Source: an uncultured beta proteobacterium
GTDB lineage: Bacteria > Pseudomonadota > Gammaproteobacteria > Burkholderiales > Burkholderiaceae_C
Assembly: GCA_903886165.1 (NCBI GenBank)
Contig: CAISLL010000298.1
Span: 1 to 22,969, forward strand
Length of the DNA: 22,969 nucleotides
Direction: 5' to 3'
The notes under the pieces are model-generated. The model did not search any database and was not told the origin of the DNA. It saw nothing but the letters and a program-made list of their open reading frames with translations. A program made the position numbers and the translations under genes. Each line of letters begins with the position of its first letter. Positions within the stretch are counted from its first letter, which is position 1. Below are positions 1 through 7,303 of the stretch, piece after piece.

Positions 1-1628
1 ATGTGCTTAACCCGGGTCAAACCATGCTGAAAAACAGCCAGCTCGACCTGGTGGTGGCTGGCACTGAAGCCGCGGTGCTGATGGTGGAGTCAGAGGCCGA
101 CCAGTTGCCTGAAGACGTGATGCTGGGGGCCGTGGTGTTTGGCCACACCCAGGGTGCCATTGCCATCAACGCCATTCATGAGCTCGTGCGTGACGCGGGC
201 AAACCGGTCTGGGACTGGCAAGCGCCAGCGCCTGACGAAGTCCTGATTGCCAAGGTGGGTGCTTTGGCCAATGACAAGTTGGCTGCGGCTTACCAAATCC
301 GCAACAAGCAGGCGCGCACACAAGCATGCCGCACGGCCTACGCTGATGTCATGGCCGGCCTGAAGGCAGATGGCGTGGCGTTTGATGCTGTCAAGGTTGA
401 AAGCATGCTGTTTGACATTGAAGCGCGTTTAGTTCGTGGCCAAATTCTGTCCGGCGAGCCCCGCATTGACGGTCGTGATACTCGCACGGTGCGCCCGATT
501 GAAATCCGCAACAGCGTGCTGCCGCGAACCCACGGCTCGGCCTTGTTCACCCGTGGTGAAACCCAGGCGCTGGTGGTGACCACGCTGGGTACGGAGCGTG
601 ACGCACAACGCATTGACGCATTGGCGGGTGATTTTGAAGACCGCTTCATGCTGCACTACAACATGCCTCCCTTTGCCACAGGCGAGGCCGGTCGTTTTGG
701 CACCCCAAAACGCCGCGAAATCGGCCATGGCCGCTTGGCCAAGCGTGCGTTGATCGCCGTGTTACCCACCAAAGAAGATTTCCCCTACACCATGCGTGTG
801 GTGTCTGAAGTGACCGAGTCCAACGGTTCCTCTTCCATGGCATCGGTGTGCGGTGGTTGCCTGAGCCTGATGGATGCAGGCGTGCCATTAAAAGCCCATG
901 TGGCCGGCATCGCCATGGGCCTGATCAAGGAAGACAACCGTTTTGCGGTGTTGACCGATATCCTGGGCGACGAAGATCACCTGGGCGACATGGACTTCAA
1001 GGTCGCTGGCACCACCAGCGGCATCACGGCACTGCAAATGGACATCAAGATCCAGGGCATTACCAAGGAAATCATGCAAGTGGCGCTGGCGCAGGCCAAA
1101 GAAGCGCGCATGCACATTCTGGGCAAAATGCAGGAAGCCATGGCTGAAGCCAAGACCGAAGTGTCCAACTTCGCCCCTCGCCTATTCACCATGAAGATCA
1201 ACCCGGAGAAGATTCGTGACGTGATTGGCAAGGGCGGCTCGGTGATTCGTGCCTTGACCGAAGAAACCGGGACTCAAATCAACATCGACGAAGACGGCAC
1301 CATCACCATTGCATCCGCTGACCCGGCCAAGGCTGAAGAAGCCAAGCGCCGCATTGAGCAGATCACCGCTGAAGTTGAAATTGGCAAGGTTTATGAAGGC
1401 CCTATCACCAAGATTCTTGACTTTGGCGCCCTGATCAACCTGCTACCGGGCAAAGACGGTTTGCTGCACATCAGTCAGATTGCGCATGAGCGTGTTGAAA
1501 AGGTGTCTGACTATTTGACCGAAGGTCAGATTGTTCGCGTCAAGGTCATGGAAACCGACGAAAAAGGCCGTATCAAGCTGTCGATGAAAGCGCTGTTGGA
1601 GCGTCCAGCCCAAGAAAATCGGGCTTGA
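1..1628 (+). CDS. pnp: Polynucleotide phosphorylase (PNPase), 5'-truncated by the window edge
   Basis: PNPase degrades RNA 3'->5' with phosphate, releasing nucleoside diphosphates, and works in the cytoplasm, often in the RNA degradosome. The reading frame enters at base 3 with no start codon of its own; 541 residues are visible, so roughly 160 to 170 N-terminal residues (most of the first RNase PH core) lie outside, judged against the E. coli protein of about 711 residues. Visible parts in order are the end of core 1, the helical linker, the second RNase PH core, a KH domain (about residues 397-450 of the visible part, GKGG loop at 409-412) and an S1 domain (about 461-531). The second core carries the phosphate-binding SSS stretch followed by MASVCGG, and the acidic catalytic stretch DILGDEDHLGDMDF at 319-332. 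The tail after S1 is short. The gene is normally preceded by rpsO, which is outside this window. Identity is essentially certain. Confidence 0.98.
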   Translation, partial: VLNPGQTMLKNSQLDLVVAGTEAAVLMVESEADQLPEDVMLGAVVFGHTQGAIAINAIHELVRDAGKPVWDWQAPAPDEVLIAKVGALANDKLAAAYQIRNKQARTQACRTAYADVMAGLKADGVAFDAVKVESMLFDIEARLVRGQILSGEPRIDGRDTRTVRPIEIRNSVLPRTHGSALFTRGETQALVVTTLGTERDAQRIDALAGDFEDRFMLHYNMPPFATGEAGRFGTPKRREIGHGRLAKRALIAVLPTKEDFPYTMRVVSEVTESNGSSSMASVCGGCLSLMDAGVPLKAHVAGIAMGLIKEDNRFAVLTDILGDEDHLGDMDFKVAGTTSGITALQMDIKIQGITKEIMQVALAQAKEARMHILGKMQEAMAEAKTEVSNFAPRLFTMKINPEKIRDVIGKGGSVIRALTEETGTQINIDEDGTITIASADPAKAEEAKRRIEQITAEVEIGKVYEGPITKILDFGALINLLPGKDGLLHISQIAHERVEKVSDYLTEGQIVRVKVMETDEKGRIKLSMKALLERPAQENRA

Positions 1629-1640
1629 TCGGAATCACGT

Positions 1641-1698
1641 TGAAATGAAATTGATAGCTACTATCGCTTTATTTATAAGGGCTAGAGGCTAAAAATGC
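1641..1698 (+). repeat. Putative dispersed intergenic repeat of Comamonadaceae type
   Basis: The 70-nt gap between pnp and the oxidoreductase gene contains TGAAATTGATAGCTACTATC followed by GCTTTATTTATAAGGGCTAG and AGGCTAAAAA. I recall near-identical strings (GATAGCTGCTAGCGCTTAT, then AAGGGCTAGAGGCCAAAAA) in many intergenic regions of Rhodoferax, Polaromonas and Acidovorax. Here 1653-1657 (GATAG) and 1661-1665 (CTATC) form a 5-bp stem with a 3-nt loop, and the following GCTTTAT/ATAAGGGC arms are partly complementary. The element ends at the next start codon, so its AAGGG/AGAGG part would also serve as that gene's ribosome-binding site. Only one copy is in this window, so the repeat status rests on memory. 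Confidence 0.6.
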
Positions 1699-2694
1699 AT
1701 GAAAGTCATTGAAATCACAAGTTATGGCGACCCAGATGTTTTGCGTCTGGGCGAGCGTCCCACTCCCATCGCGGGTGTGGGAGAGTTGCTCATTCGCGTA
1801 AGCGCCAGTGGTGTCAATCGGCCGGATGTGTTGCAGCGCATGGGCCTTTACCCGGTGCCAACCGGGGCCTCCGATATTCCGGGGCTGGAAGTGGCAGGTG
1901 TGATCGAGCAAGGTGATGCGCTTGAACTTGCGGCTGCGGGCTTGCATTTGGGCGACCGGGTGTGCGCGCTGGTGGCGGGCGGTGGTTATGCGCAGTGGTG
2001 TGTGGCCCCCATCTTCCAGTGCCTGCCGGTGCCGAACGGGCTGAGCGACATTCAAGCCGCGAGTTTGCCCGAGACGTTTTTCACGGTCTGGAGCAATGTG
2101 ATCGATCGCGGTCATCTGGTTGCAGGTGAGACGGTGTTGATTCAGGGTGGCACCAGCGGCATTGGTGTGGCCGCGATTCAATTGGCGAAAGCCATCGGTG
2201 CACGTGTGTTTGTAACCGCCGGCACTGATGAAAAGTGCGCGGCCTGTGTGGCACTTGGCGCAGATGCAGCCATCAATTACAAGACCCATGATTTTCAGGT
2301 CGAGGTGGCGCAACTGACCGACGGGCAGGGCGTGGATGTGATTCTGGACATGGTGGCAGGCAGTTACGTGGCCAAAGAGGTACAGATTCTGCGTGAGGAT
2401 GGCCGTTTGGTCATCATTGCGGTGCAAGGTGGTGTGAAAAGTGAATTAGATGCGGGTTTGGTACTGCGTCGCCGCTTGACGGTGACCGGTTCCACGTTGC
2501 GGGCACGTCCCGTGGCGTTCAAGGCTGCGATTGCTCAAGCTTGTCGGAAGAATGTCTGGCCACTTTTGGCATCCGGGCAAATCAAGCCGGTGATTCACAG
2601 TGTGTTCGCAGCGAAAGACGCGGCGCAAGCACACGCCTTGATGGAATCCAACCAGCATGTTGGCAAAATTGTTTTGACTTGGGGAAACGCATGA
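1699..2694 (+). CDS. NAD(P)H quinone oxidoreductase, MDR superfamily (PIG3-like)
   Basis: A 331-residue cytoplasmic protein of the zinc-free medium-chain dehydrogenase/reductase group, expected to reduce quinones or reactive enones with NADPH. It has an N-terminal GroES-like domain (about 1-115, with SASGVNRPDVLQRMGLYP, a typical PIG3/quinone-oxidoreductase segment) and a Rossmann domain opened by GGTSGIG at 150-156. The ADH zinc ligands are absent. The C-terminal HVGKIVLTW is typical of the family. The start at 1699 gives the family's usual N-terminus (MKVIEITSYGDPDVL); an ATG at 1695 is in another frame. The likely ribosome-binding site lies inside the upstream repeat. The stop overlaps the tpiA start by 4 nt, so the two are probably translated together. 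The physiological substrate cannot be read from the sequence. Confidence 0.92.
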   Translation: MKVIEITSYGDPDVLRLGERPTPIAGVGELLIRVSASGVNRPDVLQRMGLYPVPTGASDIPGLEVAGVIEQGDALELAAAGLHLGDRVCALVAGGGYAQWCVAPIFQCLPVPNGLSDIQAASLPETFFTVWSNVIDRGHLVAGETVLIQGGTSGIGVAAIQLAKAIGARVFVTAGTDEKCAACVALGADAAINYKTHDFQVEVAQLTDGQGVDVILDMVAGSYVAKEVQILREDGRLVIIAVQGGVKSELDAGLVLRRRLTVTGSTLRARPVAFKAAIAQACRKNVWPLLASGQIKPVIHSVFAAKDAAQAHALMESNQHVGKIVLTWGNA

Positions 2695-3434
2695 AGAAGA
2701 AGCTGATTGCAGGAAATTGGAAGATGAACGGCAGTTTGGACGCCAACGAAGCCTTGCTCAAGGGCTTGCTGTCCGGAGTGGGACAACCCGCTTGCCAGGT
2801 GGCGGTGTGTGTGCCGTCTGTTTATCTGGGGCAATGCCAGGCGTTGCTTGCTGGCAGCGTCATTGATCTTGGCGCGCAAGATGTCTCAAGCCACGAAGTC
2901 GGTGCCTACACAGGTGAAATTTCACCGTCCATGCTGAAGGAATTTGGCGTGCGTTATGCCATCGTGGGGCACTCTGAGCGACGTCAATACCATGGCGAAA
3001 CTGATGGAATGGTGGCAACCAAGGTGCAGCGGGCGCTTGGCAGCGGGATCACGCCGATAGTTTGTGTTGGTGAATCCCTGGCCGAGCGTGAGGCAGGCAA
3101 GACCGAGGAGGTCGTCAAGCGACAACTCGCGGCTGTGATTCATGTCAACGGCCACTGCATCAGTGAAATCGTGGTGGCTTACGAGCCGGTGTGGGCGATT
3201 GGGACTGGTCTGTCCGCAACAGCCGAGCAAGCGCAACAAGTGCATGCGGTGTTGCGTGCTCAATTGAAGGCAGCAACTTCCAATGCAGACCGCATCAAAC
3301 TGCTCTATGGCGGCAGCATGAATGCAGGCAATGCGGCAAGTCTGCTGGCGATGCAGGACATCGACGGCGGGCTAGTTGGCGGAGCCGCTCTCAAAGCCCA
3401 GGATTTTTTAACAATTATTGCTGCAGCCGTCTGA
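2691..3434 (+). CDS. tpiA: Triose-phosphate isomerase
   Basis: TpiA interconverts dihydroxyacetone phosphate and glyceraldehyde 3-phosphate in glycolysis and gluconeogenesis, as a cytoplasmic dimer. At 247 residues it has the standard length of this single TIM-barrel protein. The active-site residues are all visible: Asn9 and Lys11 in AGNWKMNG, the catalytic His94 in GHSERRQYHGE, and the catalytic base Glu165 in VVAYEPVWAIGTG; the phosphate-gripping YGGSMNAGNA and GGLVGGAAL follow near the C-terminus. The frame stays open upstream to 2541, but the start at 2691 gives the conserved MKKKLIAGNWKMNG and sits in an ATGA overlap with the preceding oxidoreductase gene. Only a weak Shine-Dalgarno (GGGGAAACGC) precedes it, so translational coupling is likely. 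secG follows 35 nt later. Confidence 0.98.
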   Translation: MKKKLIAGNWKMNGSLDANEALLKGLLSGVGQPACQVAVCVPSVYLGQCQALLAGSVIDLGAQDVSSHEVGAYTGEISPSMLKEFGVRYAIVGHSERRQYHGETDGMVATKVQRALGSGITPIVCVGESLAEREAGKTEEVVKRQLAAVIHVNGHCISEIVVAYEPVWAIGTGLSATAEQAQQVHAVLRAQLKAATSNADRIKLLYGGSMNAGNAASLLAMQDIDGGLVGGAALKAQDFLTIIAAAV

Positions 3435-3469
3435 TGACGGGTTTGCTTGCGTTTTATCAGGAGTGATTC

Positions 3470-3823
3470 ATGAATGTGTTCGTGACTATTTTGCTGGCGG
3501 TGCAGATGATTTCGGCGGTTGCCATGGTGGGTTTGATTTTGGTTCAGCATGGCAAAGGTGCCGACATGGGAGCGGCCTTTGGCAGTGGCGGTTCAGGCAG
3601 TCTGTTCGGTGCCAGTGGCAGTGCGAACTTTTTGTCACGGACGACCGCGGTGCTTGCCACGGTGTTCTTTGTGAGCACTCTTGCTTTGGCATATTTTGGA
3701 ACGCCACGGGCGGCATCATCATCTGGCAGCGTGCTTGAGAACGCGGCCGTGACGGCACCCGCAAATGCAATGCCTACACCAGCCTTACCAGCATCCGGAG
3801 CAGCCCAAATTCCAGTCAAATAA
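3470..3823 (+). CDS. secG: Protein translocase subunit SecG
   Basis: SecG is the small accessory subunit of the SecYEG channel in the inner membrane and assists SecA-driven protein export. The 117-residue product has the two-helix layout of the family: a first hydrophobic segment at about 2-22 (FVTILLAVQMISAVAMVGL), the signature cytosolic loop (ILVQHGKGADMGAAFGSGGS, then GSLFGASGSANFL), and a second segment at about 58-77. The loop signature is diagnostic. The remaining 40 or so residues are a low-complexity Ala/Pro/Ser tail, common in betaproteobacterial SecG. A strong CAGGAG ribosome-binding site lies just upstream. As in E. coli, where secG is followed by leuU, a tRNA-Leu(GAG) gene comes next; that gene pair is an old arrangement. 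Confidence 0.97.
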   Translation: MNVFVTILLAVQMISAVAMVGLILVQHGKGADMGAAFGSGGSGSLFGASGSANFLSRTTAVLATVFFVSTLALAYFGTPRAASSSGSVLENAAVTAPANAMPTPALPASGAAQIPVK

Positions 3824-3941
3824 TTGCCCTGCAAAATGCCTTCTCCACAGCCAATGTGGGGTGAATTCAGGGTAAACTCTAGGTTGCCCAACGATGCCGA
3901 ATGCCGTTAAGCGGAGCGCGCTGAGTTGGTCAGAAATTCCA

Positions 3942-4026
3942 GCCGTCGTGGTGAAATTGGTAGACACGCTATCTTGAGGTGGTAGTGGCGAAAGCTGTGC
4001 GAGTTCGAGTCTCGCCGACGGCACCA
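3942..4026 (+). tRNA. leuU: tRNA-Leu (anticodon GAG)
   Basis: The 85-nt gene folds as a class II tRNA. The acceptor stem pairs GCCGTCG (3942-3948) with CGACGGC (4016-4022), the discriminator is A4023 and CCA is encoded at 4024-4026. The anticodon stem is CTATC/GGTAG (3969-3973 with 3981-3985), with loop TTGAGGT and anticodon GAG at 3976-3978, which reads CUC and CUU leucine codons. A long variable arm (about 3986-3998, GC-GAAA-GC core) confirms the Leu type, and GCGAG-TTCGAGT-CTCGC is a normal T arm. It sits 118 nt after secG and 58 nt before nuoA, all on one strand. I see no clear promoter of its own, only a possible -10 TAAACT at 3873-3878 without a matching -35, so processing from a longer transcript is plausible. 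Confidence 0.97.
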
Positions 4027-4035
4027 ACTTAATAT

Positions 4036-4077
4036 GCTTGATGTGACTTGTTGCATCAAACAGTCAATTGCATCAAA
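4036..4077 (+). promoter_or_regulatory. Short direct and inverted repeats in the tRNA-Leu/nuoA gap
   Basis: The decamer TTGCATCAAA occurs twice, at 4051-4060 and 4068-4077, with starts 17 nt apart. TTGATG at 4038-4043 is the inverse of CATCAA at 4054-4059 and could form a 6-bp hairpin with a 10-nt loop. The block occupies most of the 58 nt between the tRNA 3' end and nuoA. I recognise no known operator in it. No convincing sigma70 promoter can be placed here, so it may be an operator, an RNA processing structure or chance. Confidence 0.3.
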
Positions 4078-4084
4078 TCAGAAC

Positions 4085-4444
4085 ATGAATCTTGATCAAT
4101 ACCTGCCAGTCCTGCTTTTCATTTTGATTGGCATTTCGGTTGGCGTTATGCCCCAGATCATTGGCTATATCCTTGGCCCCAATCGACCTGATGCGGCGAA
4201 AAACTCTCCCTACGAATGTGGCTTTGAAGCGTTTGGTGATGCGCGCATGAAGTTTGATGTGCGTTATTACCTGATCGCTATTCTTTTTATTCTGTTTGAT
4301 CTGGAAACTGCACTCCTATTTCCCTGGGCGATGGTGCTCAAGGAGCTTGGGCTTTACGGTTTTTTGGTTGGCTTGGAGATTGTGATCATTCTGACGATTG
4401 GGTTTGTTTACATGTGGATCAAAGGCGCCCTGGATTGGGAGTAA
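4085..4444 (+). CDS. nuoA: NADH-quinone oxidoreductase subunit A
   Basis: NuoA is a small inner-membrane subunit of complex I with three transmembrane helices, located next to NuoH at the junction of the peripheral and membrane arms. The 119-residue product shows the family signature: the first helix (LPVLLFILIGISVGVMP), the loop with GPNRPDAAKNSPYECGFEAF (Cys45 is the conserved loop cysteine), then a helix with FDLETALLFPW (Asp72, Glu74) and a last helix ending in KGALDWE. The frame is open back to 4034, but MNLDQYLPVLLF is the usual betaproteobacterial N-terminus, so I start at 4085. No good Shine-Dalgarno precedes it (TCAGAAC). It is the first gene of the nuo operon, and nuoB begins 4 nt after its stop. 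Confidence 0.97.
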   Translation: MNLDQYLPVLLFILIGISVGVMPQIIGYILGPNRPDAAKNSPYECGFEAFGDARMKFDVRYYLIAILFILFDLETALLFPWAMVLKELGLYGFLVGLEIVIILTIGFVYMWIKGALDWE

Positions 4445-4448
4445 AACA

Positions 4449-4928
4449 ATGATTGAAGGTGTTTTCAAAGAGGGTTTTGTCACCACAAGTTACGACCAGG
4501 TGGTGAACTGGGCCAAAACAGGTTCGGTGTGGCCTATGACTTTCGGTTTGGCGTGTTGTGCGGTTGAAATGATGCACGCTGCCGCAGCCAGGTATGACAT
4601 CAGCCGGTTTGGTGCAGAGGTGTTTCGTCCCAGTCCGCGGCAGTCGGACTTGATCATTGTTGCTGGCACCTTGACTAACAAAATGGCGCCAGCCTTTCGC
4701 AAGGTGTACGACCAGATGGCAGAACCGCGTTGGGTGATCAGCATGGGGTCTTGTGCCAATGGCGGTGGGTATTACCACTACAGCTACTCTGTGGTGCGTG
4801 GCTGTGACCGCATTGTTCCGGTCGACGTGTATGTGCCGGGCTGTCCTCCCACGGCTGAGGCGCTGATTTATGGAATTATCCAGTTGCAGCGAAAAATTCG
4901 TCGCACTCAGACCATTGCACGCACGTAA
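4449..4928 (+). CDS. nuoB: NADH-quinone oxidoreductase subunit B
   Basis: NuoB carries [4Fe-4S] cluster N2, the last carrier that hands electrons to quinone, and forms the quinone site with NuoD and NuoH. All four cluster cysteines are present in the 159-residue product: the adjacent pair Cys36-Cys37 in GLACCAVEMMH, Cys102 in SMGSCANGGGYY and Cys132 in VPGCPPTAEAL. The frame remains open upstream inside nuoA, but the start at 4449 gives the conserved MIEGVFKEGFVTTSYD and has a GGAG ribosome-binding site that overlaps the end of nuoA. nuoC follows 10 nt after the stop. NuoB is soluble and sits on the cytoplasmic side of the membrane. Confidence 0.98.
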   Translation: MIEGVFKEGFVTTSYDQVVNWAKTGSVWPMTFGLACCAVEMMHAAAARYDISRFGAEVFRPSPRQSDLIIVAGTLTNKMAPAFRKVYDQMAEPRWVISMGSCANGGGYYHYSYSVVRGCDRIVPVDVYVPGCPPTAEALIYGIIQLQRKIRRTQTIART

Positions 4929-4938
4929 AGGGTAGACG

Positions 4939-5550
4939 ATGACTTTGTATGCTGTAAACCCACTGACTCTCAAGTCGCATATTGACAAGGCCCTGGATGG
5001 CTTGGTCGTGAGTAGCGTGGTGGCGCTGGAGGAGTTGACCATTGTGGTCGATGCGGCCAACTACTTTCAGGCTGCAAAAATACTTCGTGACGATCCGTCG
5101 TGCTGTTTCGAGCAGATGATTGATTTGTGTGTGGTTGATTACTCGACTTACAAGTGTCAGGCATGGACAGGGTTGAGATTTTGCGTAGTCATGCACTTGC
5201 TCTCCGTCAGTCTGAATCAACGCGTTCGACTGAAATCATTTGTGCCTGATGATCTGGCTCCCCTGATGCCCTCGGTGTGCAAGCTCTGGAGCAGTGCCAA
5301 CTGGTTTGAGCGTGAGGCCTTTGACCTGTTCGGTGTTGTGTTTGAAGGTCATGATGACCTGCGCCGCATCCTGACCGACTATGGTTTCATTGGCCATCCG
5401 TTCCGGAAAGATTTTCCGATTTCTGGTCATGTGGAGATGCGCTACGACGCAGAGCAAAAGCGTGTGCTCTATCAGCCGGTCACGATCGAGCCGCGTGAAA
5501 TCACGCCGCGCATCATCCGTGAAGAAAACTACGGAGGCCTTGCTAATTAG
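4939..5550 (+). CDS. nuoC: NADH-quinone oxidoreductase subunit C
   Basis: NuoC is the 30-kDa-type peripheral subunit that packs against NuoD in the Q-module of complex I; it binds no cofactor. The 203-residue product has a variable N-terminal half and the highly conserved C-terminal signature starting at about residue 124, EREAFDLFGVVFEGHDDLRR, then a conserved HPFRKDFP and a final EPREITPRI. The family signature and the position between nuoB and nuoD make the call secure. The gene is separate from nuoD, unlike the fused nuoCD of E. coli. A GGGT-type ribosome-binding site precedes the start, and nuoD follows 11 nt after the stop. Confidence 0.97.
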   Translation: MTLYAVNPLTLKSHIDKALDGLVVSSVVALEELTIVVDAANYFQAAKILRDDPSCCFEQMIDLCVVDYSTYKCQAWTGLRFCVVMHLLSVSLNQRVRLKSFVPDDLAPLMPSVCKLWSSANWFEREAFDLFGVVFEGHDDLRRILTDYGFIGHPFRKDFPISGHVEMRYDAEQKRVLYQPVTIEPREITPRIIREENYGGLAN

Positions 5551-5561
5551 CACTTTGAAAC

Positions 5562-6815
5562 ATGGCTGACATCAAGAACTACACCCTGAATTTTGGACCG
5601 CAGCATCCGGCTGCGCACGGCGTATTGCGTCTGGTACTGGAACTCGATGGAGAAGTGATCCAGCGTGCCGATCCACACATCGGCTTGCTGCACCGCGCTA
5701 CAGAAAAGCTGGCAGAGAACAAGACCTACATTCAAGCACTGCCGTACATGGATCGACTCGATTACATGTCAATGATGTGCAATGAACATGCCTATTGCAT
5801 GGCCATCGAGAAAATGTTGGGGCTTGAGGTCCCGATTCGCGCCAGATACATCCGGGTCATGTTCTCTGAGATCACGCGACTGTTAAATCATTTGCTGTGG
5901 GTGGGCGCACATGCCATCGACTGTGGTGCCATGACAGTCATGTTGTTTTCTTTCCGGGAACGTGAGGATCTGCTTGACGTGTATGAGGCTGTGAGCGGCG
6001 CGCGCATGCATGCTGCCTACATCCGGCCGGGTGGTGTGTACCGCGATTTGCCGGACACCATGCCACGCCATTCGCCCAACAAGATTCGCAGTGCGAAATC
6101 GACTGAAGCGCTCAATCGCAACCGAGGCGGCAGTCTGCTGGATTTTATTGACGACTTCACACAGCGGTTTCCGACTTACCTTGGTGAATACCATACCCTG
6201 CTGACCGAAAACCGCATCTGGAAGCAACGTACTGTTGGCATTGGTGTGGTGACGCCTGAGCGGGCATTGAACCTTGGTTTTACGGGTCCCATGCTTCGGG
6301 GCTCGGGTATTGCATGGGATCTGCGCAAAACGCAACCCTACGAGGTTTACGACAAGCTCGACTTCGACATTCCAGTGGGCAGGACGGGTGATACCTATGA
6401 TCGCTACCTGGTGCGCATGGAAGAGATGAAGCAGTCCAACCTGATCATCAAGCAGTGCGTGGATTGGCTCAGGGTCAACCCAGGTCCGGTCATCACTGAC
6501 AACCACAAGATCGCGCCGCCTGACCGTGAATCAATGAAGTCCAATATGGAGGAGTTGATTCATCACTTCAAGCTTTTCACGGAAGGTTTTCCTGTGCCGG
6601 AAGGCGAGGCATATGCGGCCATTGAGCACCCGAAGGGTGAGTTTGGCATTTACCTGATCAGCGACGGTGCCAACAAGCCGTACCGTCTGAAAATTCGACC
6701 GCCTGCTTTTGTTCACTTGGCAGCTCTCGATGAGATGGGGCGTGGTCACATGATTGCCGATGCAGTGGCAATCATTGGAACAATGGACATTGTGTTTGGG
6801 GAAGTTGACCGATGA
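5562..6815 (+). CDS. nuoD: NADH-quinone oxidoreductase subunit D
   Basis: NuoD is the 49-kDa-type subunit, a relative of [NiFe]-hydrogenase large subunits that has lost the metal centre and now forms the quinone-binding cavity with NuoB. The 417-residue product has the full conserved length. GPQHPAAHGVLRL (His15 and His19 in the quinone-site loop) opens the protein, followed by RADPHIGLLHRATEKL, then MDRLDYMSMMCNEHAYC, which belongs to the quinone pocket, and finally IGTMDIVFGEVDR, a typical C-terminus. There is no good Shine-Dalgarno: a GGAGG at 5533-5537 lies 24 nt before the start, too far for normal use. The stop overlaps the start of nuoE by 4 nt. Confidence 0.98.
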   Translation: MADIKNYTLNFGPQHPAAHGVLRLVLELDGEVIQRADPHIGLLHRATEKLAENKTYIQALPYMDRLDYMSMMCNEHAYCMAIEKMLGLEVPIRARYIRVMFSEITRLLNHLLWVGAHAIDCGAMTVMLFSFREREDLLDVYEAVSGARMHAAYIRPGGVYRDLPDTMPRHSPNKIRSAKSTEALNRNRGGSLLDFIDDFTQRFPTYLGEYHTLLTENRIWKQRTVGIGVVTPERALNLGFTGPMLRGSGIAWDLRKTQPYEVYDKLDFDIPVGRTGDTYDRYLVRMEEMKQSNLIIKQCVDWLRVNPGPVITDNHKIAPPDRESMKSNMEELIHHFKLFTEGFPVPEGEAYAAIEHPKGEFGIYLISDGANKPYRLKIRPPAFVHLAALDEMGRGHMIADAVAIIGTMDIVFGEVDR

Positions 6816-7303
6816 TTTCTGAAGAATCCAAAGCGCGCTTCGCCAAAGAAGTTGCCAAGTACCCGGCAGACCAGAAGCAGTCCGCCGTCATGGCTTGCCT
6901 GACCATCGTGCAGCAAGAATTGGGTTATGTCAGCGCCGAAAGCGAGCAGATGGTTGCCGACTACCTTGGCATGCCAGCAATCGCGGTGCACGAGGTGACC
7001 AGTTTCTACAACATGTACAACCAAAAGCCTGTGGGCAAGTACAAGTTGAATGTCTGCACCAATCTCCCTTGCCAGTTGCGCGATGGTGGGAAAGCCTTGG
7101 CGCATCTGAAGGAGAAGTTGGGTGTGGACAACAATGAGACCACGTCTGACGGTCTGTTCACCTTGCAGCAATGCGAGTGTCTGGGTGCCTGCGCGGATTC
7201 ACCTGTGATGCTGGTGAACGACACGACCATGTGCAGTTTCATGTCCAACGACAAGTTGGATCAGTTGATTGACGGCTTGCGTTCTGCTGAGGAGAAGTCA
7301 TGA
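6812..7303 (+). CDS. nuoE: NADH-quinone oxidoreductase subunit E
   Basis: NuoE is the 24-kDa-type, thioredoxin-like subunit of the NADH-dehydrogenase module and carries the off-pathway [2Fe-2S] cluster N1a. The four ligands are visible in the 163-residue product as Cys82 and Cys87 (CTNLPC) and Cys123 and Cys127 (CLGAC), the family's C-x4-C and C-x3-C arrangement. The N-terminal helical part (ARFAKEVAKYPADQKQSAVM, then IAVHEVTSFYNMYN) is also typical. The gene overlaps both neighbours by 4 nt (ATGA at each junction), which fits tight translational coupling of the NuoD/E/F genes. Confidence 0.98.
   Translation: MISEESKARFAKEVAKYPADQKQSAVMACLTIVQQELGYVSAESEQMVADYLGMPAIAVHEVTSFYNMYNQKPVGKYKLNVCTNLPCQLRDGGKALAHLKEKLGVDNNETTSDGLFTLQQCECLGACADSPVMLVNDTTMCSFMSNDKLDQLIDGLRSAEEKS

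Noticed and set aside
1653..1671. GATAG-cta-CTATC hairpin after pnp as a terminator
   Set aside because: The stem is only five mostly A/T pairs, and the T-rich stretch belongs to the dispersed repeat; it is better explained as part of that element.
1669..2427. Reverse-strand open frame of 252 codons inside the quinone oxidoreductase gene
   Set aside because: Its product is His/Gln/Thr-rich with no family features, and the + strand protein there is clearly conserved; it is a shadow of a long coding region.
2541..2690. Upstream extension of tpiA by 50 codons
   Set aside because: It would overlap most of the end of the oxidoreductase gene and precede the conserved TPI N-terminus; the start at 2691 fits family length.
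3845..3859. CCACA-gccaa-TGTGG hairpin after secG as a terminator
   Set aside because: Only five base pairs and no T run; not enough to call termination before the tRNA gene.
4034..4084. Upstream extension of nuoA by 17 codons
   Set aside because: The extra residues are not typical of NuoA, and the region holds short repeats instead.
4419..5060. Reverse-strand open frame of 213 codons across nuoB and nuoC
   Set aside because: Both + strand genes are securely identified, and the antisense product is a non-descript, His/Arg-rich sequence.
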